Positions 40,936 to 49,277 of a DNA stretch of 64,000 nt are shown here, in pieces; within the stretch, counting starts at the first letter, position 1, and each line of letters starts with the position of its first letter. The stretch spans positions 434,001 through 498,000 of the forward strand of contig CAZALE010000001.1 in the NCBI GenBank assembly GCA_964486055.1, in the 5' to 3' direction. Below the pieces are notes generated by a model. The model worked only from the letters and a program-made list of their open reading frames with translations. It did not search any database and was not told where the DNA came from. The position numbers and the translations under genes were made by a program. The stretch is from J014 sp964486055 (GTDB lineage Bacteria; Acidobacteriota; Blastocatellia; Pyrinomonadales; Pyrinomonadaceae).

Positions 40936-42115
40936 GCCAGATAATCGAGGTTATTGGGGAGCCTTTGGTGGTAGATTCGTGCCTGAGACTTTGGTTTCGC
41001 CGTTAGAGGAGCTAACTGAAGCCTATCTAGCATTTCGTGACGATGCTGCTTTTAGAGCTGAATTTGAGCAATTGCTGAGGGATTTTTCGGGTCGACCAAC
41101 ACCTCTTTTTCTTGCCAAGCGGCTTTCTGAAAAAGCAGGGGGTGCCAAAATCTATCTCAAAAGAGAGGACCTCAATCACACTGGGGCTCACAAAATCAAT
41201 AACTGCATAGGTCAGATTCTAATAGCTCGTAGAATGGGTAAGAGCCGAATCATAGCCGAGACTGGGGCCGGCCAGCATGGCGTTGCTACAGCTACTGTCT
41301 GTGCGCTATTTGGAATGGAATGTGTCATTTACATGGGAAGCGAAGACATGCGTCGGCAGGAGCTGAACGTTTTTCGTATGCGGCTTTTGGGAGCAGAGGT
41401 TGTACCTGTTGAGACAGGCTCGAAAACACTAAAGGATGCGATAAACGAAGCACTCAGAGATTGGGTTACTAATGTCAAAGACACGCATTATCTCTTGGGG
41501 AGTGTGTTGGGACCTCATCCATATCCATTAATGGTTCGTGATTTTCAGAGTATAATCGGTCGGGAGGCTAGGAAGCAGATTTTAGAAAAGGAGGGGCGAT
41601 TGCCCGACTGCCTGATAGCATGCGTAGGCGGAGGTTCTAATGCCATTGGGTTATTTCATGAGTTTCTGAAAGATCCGATGGTTAAAATGATAGGTGTTGA
41701 AGCTGGAGGCAGAGGTAAGAAACTCGGGGAGCATGCTGCTAGATTCATGAATGGCGGTAGAATTGGCGTCTTGCAGGGAACAAAAAGCTATGTTTTACAG
41801 GATGAGAGAGGACAAATTGCAACGACGCACTCTGTTTCTGCAGGTCTTGATTATGCTTCAATCGGACCCGAGCATGCTTTTCTGCATGACATAGGTCGAG
41901 TGGAGTATGTTTGGGTAACCGACGAGGAGGCATTAGAGGCTTTTCAGTTATTGGCGAAAACAGAAGGCATAATCCCAGCATTAGAGAGCGCTCATGCCAT
42001 TGCCTATGCAATCAAGAAAGCAGCCGAGATGTCGTCTGAGAAAATAATCATTGTTAACCTCTCAGGCAGAGGAGATAAGGATATTGCGACATTTAGAGAG
42101 CAAAAAGATAATTGA
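40925..42115 (+). CDS. trpB: Tryptophan synthase beta chain
   Basis: It condenses indole with serine using PLP. The 396-residue protein has GRPTPLFLAKRLSEKAGGAK, the PLP Lys90 in NHTGAHKINNCIGQ, AETGAGQHGVATATVCALFG, the phosphate loop CVGGGSNAIGLFHEF and the C-terminal LSGRGDKDI. It is of the TrpB1 type that normally pairs with TrpA, but no trpA follows; the next gene encodes a cobalamin enzyme. AGGAG (40911-40915) nine bases upstream fixes ATG 40925. trpA, trpE, trpG and trpD must be elsewhere in the genome. Confidence 0.96.
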   Translation: MNFEPDNRGYWGAFGGRFVPETLVSPLEELTEAYLAFRDDAAFRAEFEQLLRDFSGRPTPLFLAKRLSEKAGGAKIYLKREDLNHTGAHKINNCIGQILIARRMGKSRIIAETGAGQHGVATATVCALFGMECVIYMGSEDMRRQELNVFRMRLLGAEVVPVETGSKTLKDAINEALRDWVTNVKDTHYLLGSVLGPHPYPLMVRDFQSIIGREARKQILEKEGRLPDCLIACVGGGSNAIGLFHEFLKDPMVKMIGVEAGGRGKKLGEHAARFMNGGRIGVLQGTKSYVLQDERGQIATTHSVSAGLDYASIGPEHAFLHDIGRVEYVWVTDEEALEAFQLLAKTEGIIPALESAHAIAYAIKKAAEMSSEKIIIVNLSGRGDKDIATFREQKDN

Positions 42116-42336
42116 GAGGAAATGTGGTGTTAGCGTTTAACAGTTTTTCTTCCGGAACAAAATTGGCCCCGGATCGGTTGTGGCTCGGTGAATTTAAGTT
42201 TACGACAAGATTTTAATTAATGCGTGCTTTATAGCTTTCTCGAGGCATTGTGTTTTCGAGTTCAACATGAGATAACTACTTCGTTCTTCATGTTTTGATC
42301 TAAAGTAATAGATTCTTAGTTTAGCAGGTGGTGATC

Positions 42337-42909
42337 ATGAGTAGTATTGCGACAAAAACAGGAGATAAAGGTAATACGGCTTTAATTGGTGGTCAGAGAG
42401 TTTCAAAAGCCTCTCTGCGTGTGGAGGCCTATGGCACAATCGATGAGTTGGGTGCAAGCTTGGGTTTTGCGAGATCCATATGCGATGATGAGCGAGTAAA
42501 TGAGTTGGTTAAGTCGATTCAACGTGAACTTTTCAAGGTTGCAGGTTCCGTTGCTAATCCGGAGTTCGACAAAGCACCTGCACCTTATGTGACTGAGGAG
42601 ATGGTTCAGAGACTAACTGATGAGGTTCATCGCATAGAGCAAATAGAAGGCATTCTATCGGATTGGAGTCTTTCAGGAGAATATGCGCCATCCGCTGCTT
42701 TCGATATTGCCAGAACTGTATGCAGGAGAGCTGAACGTTGTGTAGTCAGATTAAGCGAGACAGGTGAAAAGGTAGATCCACAAGTCATAGTTTATCTTAA
42801 TCGTCTATCAGATTTAATTTGGTTGATAGCACGATATTTGGAGTTAAAAGCTGGTGTAGATTCTAAGCTAAGAGATAAGGAGGGCAAAAGATGGTCAAGG
42901 GCTTGGTGA
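42337..42909 (+). CDS. PduO-type cob(I)alamin adenosyltransferase
   Basis: The 190-residue enzyme transfers the adenosyl group from ATP to cob(I)alamin. The N-terminal ATP loop TKTGDKGNTALIGGQRVSK, EAYGTIDELGASLGFARS, and the C-terminal FDIARTVCRRAERCVVRL followed by YLNRLSDLIWLIARYLE match the PduO/ATR family. AGGTGGTG just upstream supports ATG 42337. No cobalamin riboswitch is visible in the 221 bp upstream. The end overlaps the next start by 19 bp. Confidence 0.92.
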   Translation: MSSIATKTGDKGNTALIGGQRVSKASLRVEAYGTIDELGASLGFARSICDDERVNELVKSIQRELFKVAGSVANPEFDKAPAPYVTEEMVQRLTDEVHRIEQIEGILSDWSLSGEYAPSAAFDIARTVCRRAERCVVRLSETGEKVDPQVIVYLNRLSDLIWLIARYLELKAGVDSKLRDKEGKRWSRAW

Positions 42910-44756
42910 AAATATTTTTTGGTTGTGGCCTTTTAGTAACGTTATACATATCAATTGCGCTCCCACAGGAATTTGCTGAGGATTTACATTCTTATGCGAA
43001 ACCTAATGAAGTCAGGGTGAGGCATGTAGCCCTAGATTGGCGGATCTCATTTGAAGAAAAGAGAATTAATGGTTCTGTCACTCTGACGCTTGAGCGCTAC
43101 GATAAAAAATCTCCGCTGATCCTGGATACACGAGAACTCACAATCCAGCGGGTCGAATTGTCGGCAGATTCTATCAGATTTAAGCCTGGAAAATTTGAGC
43201 TAGGTCAGAGTGATAAGATTCTGGGAGCGCCGCTAAAAGTTGAACTTGAAAATGACACGAAATTCGTGAGGATTTTTTATAGCACCAGTCCACAAGCTTC
43301 TGGATTGCAATGGTTATCACCTGAGCAGACGGCTGGTAAGCGATTGCCTTTTATGTATTCGCAGGCTCAAGCTATTCATGCAAGAAGTTTCGTGCCTATT
43401 CAAGACTCGCCCCAGATTCGTATAACTTATACGGCCAGAGTTCAAACTCCTAAAAACATGATAGCTGTGATGAGTGCAGATGGTAATTTAAAGAGCGACG
43501 AATTCAGAGGGGGTCTCTATCGTTTTGAGATGAAATATCCGATTCCTCCATATCTGATTGCTATTGCCGTAGGTGATTTAAAGTTTAAGTCTTTGGGTAA
43601 AAGATGCGGAGTTTTTGCTGATCCGGCAATTCTTGAAAAGGCAGCTTCCGAGTTTTCTGATACGGAGAGAATGATAGAGGCGGCAGAGAGTCTATATGGC
43701 CCTTACCGCTGGGGAAGATATGACATTTTAGTTCTACCTCCTGCGTTTCCTTTCGGTGGCATGGAAAATCCGATGCTGACCTTTGCGACTCCCACCATCA
43801 TAGCCGGAGACAAAAGCTTAGTCTCTGTAATTGCTCATGAGTTAGCCCACTCATGGTCAGGTAATTTGGTCACCAATGCGACGTGGAGAGATTTTTGGTT
43901 AAATGAAGGATTTACTACATACATAGAGCGAAGGATTCTAGAAGTGCTTTATGGACCAAACAGGCGTCAGATGGAGGCAATGTTAGGAAAGCAAAACTTG
44001 CTAGAAGAGCTCAAATCCCTACCCGAAGCCGATCAGATCTTGCATGTGAATTTGAAAGGGCGTGACCCGGATGATGCTTTCACGGGCGTTCCGTATGAAA
44101 AAGGTGCACTATTTCTATGGTGGCTCGAAGATAAGTTCGGTCGGGAAAAGTTTGATAGGTTTTTGCGAAGCTACTTTGACAGTCATGCTTTCCGCAGTAT
44201 ACCCACCGAGACATTCGTTAGCTTCCTACGAAAAAACTTATTAGAGGTTTATCCTGGGATTGTCTCAATGGATGAAGTGCAGAGATGGATTGAGTCCCCT
44301 GGATTACCAAAAGATGCTCCGTCACCATACTCGGAGAATTTTAAACGAGTCGAGACGCTAGCCCGTTCTTTTCTGAATGGAGAGATTTCAGTAAATGAAA
44401 TTGACGCTAAGAATTGGACGACTCAAGAATGGCTGCACTTTCTAAAAGCTTTTCCGGAAACACCTGATTTATCCAAGATGAAAGCACTGGATGATAGATT
44501 CAAATTGACGAACGTAGGTAATTCGGAAATAGCATTTCAATGGTTGATGATGGCGATTCGGAGCAATTATGAGCCTGCTAAGAGTAGATTGCGAGATTTC
44601 TTGATTAGTGTCGGAAGAAGAAAATTTGTAAGACCGTTATATGCAGAGTTAGCTAAAAATCCCGAAGGAAAACGCTTGGCACAGGAAATCTATCTGCAAG
44701 CACGTAAAGGATATCATCCGATAACGCAGGCTAGCATCGATGCTATTTTGAAATGA
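42891..44756 (+). CDS. Exported M1 family (leukotriene-A4-hydrolase-like) metallo-aminopeptidase
   Basis: The 621-residue protein has a signal peptide (LVKIFFGCGLLVTLYISIALP), an N-terminal beta saddle, and the M1 catalytic domain with the exopeptidase motif GGMENPMLTF. The zinc site is HELAHSWSGN (His316, Glu317, His320) with the third ligand Glu339 in FWLNEGFTTYIERR. A C-terminal helical domain matches the leukotriene-A4-hydrolase C-terminal repeat. It probably trims peptides in the periplasm. The start overlaps the adenosyltransferase gene by 19 bp. It ends 20 bp from the convergent trmH. Confidence 0.92.
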   Translation: MVKGLVKIFFGCGLLVTLYISIALPQEFAEDLHSYAKPNEVRVRHVALDWRISFEEKRINGSVTLTLERYDKKSPLILDTRELTIQRVELSADSIRFKPGKFELGQSDKILGAPLKVELENDTKFVRIFYSTSPQASGLQWLSPEQTAGKRLPFMYSQAQAIHARSFVPIQDSPQIRITYTARVQTPKNMIAVMSADGNLKSDEFRGGLYRFEMKYPIPPYLIAIAVGDLKFKSLGKRCGVFADPAILEKAASEFSDTERMIEAAESLYGPYRWGRYDILVLPPAFPFGGMENPMLTFATPTIIAGDKSLVSVIAHELAHSWSGNLVTNATWRDFWLNEGFTTYIERRILEVLYGPNRRQMEAMLGKQNLLEELKSLPEADQILHVNLKGRDPDDAFTGVPYEKGALFLWWLEDKFGREKFDRFLRSYFDSHAFRSIPTETFVSFLRKNLLEVYPGIVSMDEVQRWIESPGLPKDAPSPYSENFKRVETLARSFLNGEISVNEIDAKNWTTQEWLHFLKAFPETPDLSKMKALDDRFKLTNVGNSEIAFQWLMMAIRSNYEPAKSRLRDFLISVGRRKFVRPLYAELAKNPEGKRLAQEIYLQARKGYHPITQASIDAILK

Positions 44757-44776
44757 CATGGTAGTCGAAAAGAATA

Positions 44777-45490
44777 TCAGATGTTTGCCTGCAAATATTT
44801 CTTTAAAATCTTGCTCGGATTCGAGATACACTTTAGGGTCCACTTTATCAGGAGTTCGAGCTGCTCTTGATGGTTGAGGCACCATTTTATTTGAGAATTT
44901 AGTCTTAATCTACGCGTTGTCTCGTATAGGATAATGGCTGTAGCCACTGATATGTTGTAACTCTCTGTGAATCCGTATATAGGAATTTTTACGAAGGCCT
45001 CTGCCATTTTCAATGCGGTAGCTGAAAGACCTTCTTTTTCTCCACCCATGATGAATGCGATTGGATTTGAGAGATCCAATTCATGAATGTAACAATCTTC
45101 AGCATGCGGCGTTGCTGCTACTAGTTTATATCCTCTCTGTTTCAATGATTGAAGGCAGATGGCCGTATTGTCTGTTTGCTTTTCATCGTATACATACAAG
45201 TCCAGCCATTTTTGAGCGCCTTTTGCGATTCCCTTTGCAATCTTGTACTCATGATGATTTTCTATGATGTGGACAGATTGCACACCGAAACATTCAGCCG
45301 TTCGTACCACAGCGCTTGCATTACGCTCTTGATATATATCCTCGACCACAACTGTTATGAAATAAGTTCTCTGCTTTACTACGCGTTCGAATAAACTTCG
45401 ACGTCTTTCGGTCAGATGCGAGGCAAGTTGATCCCAAAGTCTACGCTTTTCTTCTGTAGTCAAGTGAGATATATCCAAAACGCTACTCAT
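44777..45490 (-). CDS. trmH: tRNA (guanosine-2'-O)-methyltransferase, TrmH type
   Basis: This SPOUT-class enzyme methylates the ribose of G18 in the D-loop. The 237-residue protein shows motif 1 NASAVVRTAECFGVQSVHII, motif 2 IAFIMGGEKEGLS and motif 3 VKIPIYGFTESYNISVATAIILYE, all typical of TrmH/SpoU. The basic N-terminal segment resembles that of TrmH and not the rRNA-specific RlmB. Its gene follows the winged-helix gene by 5 bp. Confidence 0.88.
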   Translation of the reverse strand: MSSVLDISHLTTEEKRRLWDQLASHLTERRRSLFERVVKQRTYFITVVVEDIYQERNASAVVRTAECFGVQSVHIIENHHEYKIAKGIAKGAQKWLDLYVYDEKQTDNTAICLQSLKQRGYKLVAATPHAEDCYIHELDLSNPIAFIMGGEKEGLSATALKMAEAFVKIPIYGFTESYNISVATAIILYETTRRLRLNSQIKWCLNHQEQLELLIKWTLKCISNPSKILKKYLQANI

Positions 45491-45495
45491 CTAGT

Positions 45496-45927
45496 TTATT
45501 TGATTTCAGATTTTAATTGCGCGATAAGGTTAGAAAGCTCGGATATTTTGTTTTCTAACTGCTTCATGCTCTCTTCAGATTTTTCAATGCTATCGAGTAA
45601 GACTACGATCTCTTTAGCTAACACCTTTGATTGATTCACTAACTTATCCCACCTGTTTAGGTCTGTTTCAGTGGTCGAAGACAAGGATTTCTTTGCTTCT
45701 GATATGCCCCAATGAGTGATACGAACATGATGAGGTCTTTTTTCGTCCTCTGCTATCCAACCTTCTCGGGATAACCTTTCAAAAATATCTGCATAGCTGC
45801 CATAGTAGCCGATTTGCTTTAGTAGATCCCTGAAGTTTACGGGCTTGCTGTCTTTTCCGCCAGATGCTTCATAAAGTTTTGTTAGAACAAAGTGGTAAGT
45901 ATCCATCTTATTCATCTGATGAGTCAT
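45496..45927 (-). CDS. Small winged-helix plus coiled-coil protein, function unknown
   Basis: From ATG 45927 the protein has 143 residues. Residues about 8-70 look like a winged helix (TYHFVLTKLYEASGGKDSKPVN ... IFERLSREGWIAEDEKRPHHVRITHWGISEAK). Residues about 75-143 form a continuous coiled coil with heptads (ESMKQLENKISELSNLIAQLK). Such a layout suits a dimeric regulator or adaptor. In-frame ATGs at 45915 and 45906 are alternatives; none has a clear ribosome binding site. It sits between glk-like (12 bp or more upstream) and trmH (5 bp downstream) on one strand. I do not recognise the family. Confidence 0.65.
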   Translation of the reverse strand: MTHQMNKMDTYHFVLTKLYEASGGKDSKPVNFRDLLKQIGYYGSYADIFERLSREGWIAEDEKRPHHVRITHWGISEAKKSLSSTTETDLNRWDKLVNQSKVLAKEIVVLLDSIEKSEESMKQLENKISELSNLIAQLKSEIK

Positions 45928-45993
45928 GATTTGAAAATCACAAAGCAATTCAAATTTATCACAATACGTTTTTGAAACCAAAAATTTATTTTC

Positions 45994-46929
45994 TCAGGCT
46001 TTTGTTTTATCGATAGCGAGCTTTGCAGCACCTAGTATTCCCGCATCATCACCAAGGGTTGACTTGAGAATCTGGCATCTTTTTGATGGTGCTTCATAGG
46101 CTCTTTTTTGAACTTGCTCTTTCACATAATTTATGAAAGCTTGCCAAGCATTACTTCCTCCGCCGCCTATCACGATGGCCTCAGGATTAAGTACGTTTAT
46201 CAAGCTTGCGATGCCGATTCCTAGATAAAAACCTACTTTTTCAAAAACCTTCAATGCAAGCTCGTCATTTCGGAGTGCTGCTTTGAAGATTTCCTTTGAA
46301 GATAAATAAAGTTTACTGTGTAGAGATGACTCCGGAAAGTCGTGTCTGAGCTCTCTAGCGATTCTGACGATAGCGGATGCTGATGTGTATTGCTCCAGGC
46401 ACCCACGTGAGCCACATCCACATGGCACTCCCATGGGTTCGACGCATACGTGCCCAATTTCTCCTGCTGTTCCATCCAATCCGCGCCAGAGCTCGTTATT
46501 GATAAAAATAGCGCCACCCAGTCCAGTTCCTATTGTAAGCATTATGAATGATTTAGTTCCTTTAGCAGAACCAAAAGCGTGTTCACCAATCGCGGCAGCA
46601 TTAGCATCGTTTTCAATAAAACATGGCAATCCAATCGAGTCCTCTAAAATCTTCGAGATTTCAAGGTTATTAAGAAAAGGCAAGTTGGGAGCTTTAAAGA
46701 CAATGCCATTTTCTGCATCTAAAGCTGCTGGAATTGCCATAGCTAATGCCTTAATTGAATTTTCATGAAGGCAAGCCTCGGATTTAAATTGATTTATTTT
46801 TTCTATCAATTCATTTACCGATTTGCGCGGAGCTTCGGTTTTTAGTCGTCTTAGTATCTTACCGCCTTCATCTATGATCGATAGCCTGAGGTTAGTCCCA
46901 CCCAGATCACAAGCCAAAACTCTTTTCAT
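45994..46929 (-). CDS. ROK family sugar kinase (glucokinase-like)
   Basis: The 311-residue protein phosphorylates a hexose, most likely glucose. The ATP loop is LACDLGGTNLRLSI, the central motif is IENDANAAAIGEHAFG, and the second phosphate loop is LTIGTGLGGAIF. The ROK signature carries the zinc site: GEIGHVCVEPMGVPCGCGSRGCLEQY. No N-terminal HTH is present, so it is an enzyme and not a NagC/XylR repressor. The sugar (glucose, mannose or GlcNAc) is not decided by sequence. It is first in the direction trmH-ward. Confidence 0.9.
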   Translation of the reverse strand: MKRVLACDLGGTNLRLSIIDEGGKILRRLKTEAPRKSVNELIEKINQFKSEACLHENSIKALAMAIPAALDAENGIVFKAPNLPFLNNLEISKILEDSIGLPCFIENDANAAAIGEHAFGSAKGTKSFIMLTIGTGLGGAIFINNELWRGLDGTAGEIGHVCVEPMGVPCGCGSRGCLEQYTSASAIVRIARELRHDFPESSLHSKLYLSSKEIFKAALRNDELALKVFEKVGFYLGIGIASLINVLNPEAIVIGGGGSNAWQAFINYVKEQVQKRAYEAPSKRCQILKSTLGDDAGILGAAKLAIDKTKA

Positions 46930-47080
46930 ATGCCAGTCTTTATTTTTATCATGCTCTAAACATTTCGGGAAACGATAGCTTCTAATTTTGTTGGCTTCGA
47001 GTTCTTCTGATGACTTGATAAATGATCCTAAAAATTCAATACTTAATTTTGAGATAAAATTTTACGAAGGAGATGAAAAT

Positions 47081-47524
47081 ATGCCTTATCCTGAAATAAT
47101 GATTCAAGGAATGCGTCGAGAGTTAACCCAGCTTGGTATAGAGGAAACTAGAACTCCGGAACAAGTAGTCGAGGCGATCGAGAATACAAAAGGCACTTTG
47201 ATGATCGTGGTAAACTCCGTATGCGGTTGTGCTGCTGCCGGTGTTCGTCCAGGCATTGCTCTTGCGCTTCAGAATGCATCAGTAAAACCTGATCGCTCAA
47301 TAACAGTTTTTGCAGGTGCAGACATTGACGCTACTGAAAAAGCTCGTGAATATTTTGCCCCTTATCCACCATCTTCACCTTCCATAGCGTTAATGAGAGC
47401 TGGAAAGTTGCTAAAAATGTTTGAAAGAAAGGACTTAGAAGGGAAACACCCGACTCAGATTGCCAAAGATTTAATCGAAGCATTTGAAAAGCACTGTGTT
47501 TCATCAAACGCTGTTGGTAATTAA
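47081..47524 (+). CDS. Bacilliredoxin (BrxA/BrxB, DUF1094)
   Basis: The 147-residue thioredoxin-fold protein carries the CGC motif (Cys48 and Cys50) in VNSVCGCAAAGVRPG, which marks the YphP/YqiW family. These proteins remove bacillithiol from mixed disulfides, and some isomerise disulfides. The start is ATG 47081 with AAGGAGAT six bases before it; upstream frame extension to 46988 is not used. If the function holds, the organism should make bacillithiol; no bshA, bshB or bshC is in the window. A terminator follows. Confidence 0.93.
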   Translation: MPYPEIMIQGMRRELTQLGIEETRTPEQVVEAIENTKGTLMIVVNSVCGCAAAGVRPGIALALQNASVKPDRSITVFAGADIDATEKAREYFAPYPPSSPSIALMRAGKLLKMFERKDLEGKHPTQIAKDLIEAFEKHCVSSNAVGN

Positions 47525-47609
47525 AAGCGATGATTTACCAGCTCGAATAGATGAAGATACATACGTCGCTGGCGAATTTTGTGTTTTCAAAATTGAGTAA
47601 AACAATTCT

Positions 47610-47634
47610 AGGCTAGCAGTTGCTAGCCTTTTTT
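47610..47634 (+). terminator. Terminator after the bacilliredoxin gene
   Basis: AGGCTAGC (47610-47617) pairs with GCTAGCCT (47622-47629) around AGTT and is followed by five T. The remaining 170 bp up to the response-regulator stop hold nothing recognisable. Confidence 0.92.
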
Positions 47635-47806
47635 AATCATTAAGATGTAACAAGCTTCACTCAGAAAAATCTCTACTTTATGAATGCTTTTTTCGAAGAA
47701 TCAGTCGGGCAAGATGCTGCAAAGGCCTAACCGAGGATTAATTCAACGACAGTCGACTCAATGATAATAGTCAACTTAATTATATGAGATTATGTGGTAT
47801 TATTAC

Positions 47807-49204
47807 TCAATTTTCCGCATTTCTCATTCTTGCCGAAAGAGATCTTATGTTGTGTTTATCTAGTAGATGTCTGAAAGATCTAACTGACATCTGTAGAAGA
47901 GCCGCAGCCTTAGTTTGATTGCCGCCAGCTTTTCTGAGAGCCTCTACTATGTAGGTTTTCTCTAAATTCTCTAGATGTGCAAAGAGGTTTATACCTTCCT
48001 CTGGGAGGACAAATTCAGCTTTAATTCTCTCGGGATTGAAGTTGAGTATATGTTCGGGTAAAGACTCTGGCTGAATACAGTCGCTGCGCTCTAGGGCAAC
48101 TGCACGCTCGATAGTATGCTCTAGTTCTCTTACATTTCCGTGCCATGCGTAGTTTTCTAGCAAATCCATCGCCTTTTTGCTTATTGAAAGTCTTTTGCCG
48201 GTCATCTCGCAGTATTTCTTGATAAAGTGTTCGACTAGCAGAGGAATATCTTCACGCCTTTCCCTAAGTGGTGGCAGGTTTATCGGAATGACAGATATGC
48301 GATAGTATAAATCTTCTCTGAAGACTCCCTCATCCACAAGTGATTTTAGATCTCTGTTGGTTGCAGCAATCACCCTAGTGTCGATTGGAATTTCCTCATG
48401 AGCTCCTACAGGGCGGACCTTCCTCTCTTGTAAAACTCGTAGTAGCTTGACCTGCATTGCTGGAGACATCTCGCCTATTTCGTCCAAAAATATTGTTCCT
48501 TTATTAGCGGCCTCGAATAATCCTTTACGATTTCCAGTTGCCCCAGTAAAGGCACCTTTTACGTAACCGAATAGCTCTGATTCTAGTAGAGTCTCAGTGA
48601 ATGCACCACAATTTATTGAGATGAATGGTTTTTCAGCTCTTGAAGACAGATCATGTATAGCTCTAGCCACCAACTCTTTCCCTGTACCAGATTCACCGGT
48701 TATTAGAACGGTAGATTGAACCTCCGCGACCGTCTCTATCATTTGGAAGACAGCTTGCATCTTGGGCGAGTTACCTATGATGTTGGTGATGCGACCACGC
48801 TCACGTTGTGCGCGTTTAAAAGCGCGGTTTTCATCAACCAGGGCTTGCTTTTCTAGGACCTTTCTTACGATCAATTTCAGCTCTTCTATGTCGAAAGGTT
48901 TCTGTACAAAATCATCTGCACCTAACTTGAAGGCTTCTCTAGCTGTCTCTACTGTAGCGAAGGCCGTTATCATGACGACGCCTATGTCAGGTTGTGCTTC
49001 ACGAGCTAATCGCAAAACCTGAATACCATCCATGTCAGGTAATCTCACATCGGAAATTAAGACCTGTATACGTTCTTTCTGTAAGACTTGCAATGCTTCA
49101 GTTCCGGAAGCCGCCGTGTGGATTATATGTCCATCAGAACCGAAGACGAGCGTCAACAATTGTCTGTAACTTTGTTCGTCATCAACTATTAATAAATTCG
49201 CCAT
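47807..49204 (-). CDS. Sigma-54-dependent response regulator (NtrC family, PilR-like)
   Basis: The 465-residue activator has a receiver domain with phospho-acceptor Asp52 in LISDVRLPDMDG. The AAA+ domain has Walker A GESGTGKE (170-177), the sigma-54 contact loop GAFTGA (217-222), and the block SPAMQVKLLRVLQERKVRPVG. A Fis-type HTH follows near residues 420-455 (GGNQTKAAALLQMSVRSFRHLLDK). The HTH wording is close to PilR-type regulators. It forms a pair with the histidine kinase 73 bp upstream and acts through RpoN, encoded at 16128-17699. A candidate target is the promoter at 59264-59279; this is inference. Confidence 0.92.
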   Translation of the reverse strand: MANLLIVDDEQSYRQLLTLVFGSDGHIIHTAASGTEALQVLQKERIQVLISDVRLPDMDGIQVLRLAREAQPDIGVVMITAFATVETAREAFKLGADDFVQKPFDIEELKLIVRKVLEKQALVDENRAFKRAQRERGRITNIIGNSPKMQAVFQMIETVAEVQSTVLITGESGTGKELVARAIHDLSSRAEKPFISINCGAFTETLLESELFGYVKGAFTGATGNRKGLFEAANKGTIFLDEIGEMSPAMQVKLLRVLQERKVRPVGAHEEIPIDTRVIAATNRDLKSLVDEGVFREDLYYRISVIPINLPPLRERREDIPLLVEHFIKKYCEMTGKRLSISKKAMDLLENYAWHGNVRELEHTIERAVALERSDCIQPESLPEHILNFNPERIKAEFVLPEEGINLFAHLENLEKTYIVEALRKAGGNQTKAAALLQMSVRSFRHLLDKHNIRSLSARMRNAEN

Positions 49205-49277
49205 TTTTTTATCTATGTTCGGAGATTTTCAATTGAATTAATATCAATCCTATTTTCGCTGAAAGAGAGGCAGTTTT

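Noticed and set aside
42116..42336. Possible cobalamin riboswitch before the adenosyltransferase gene
   Set aside because: No B12-box-like conserved sequence or matching stem was found on either strand.
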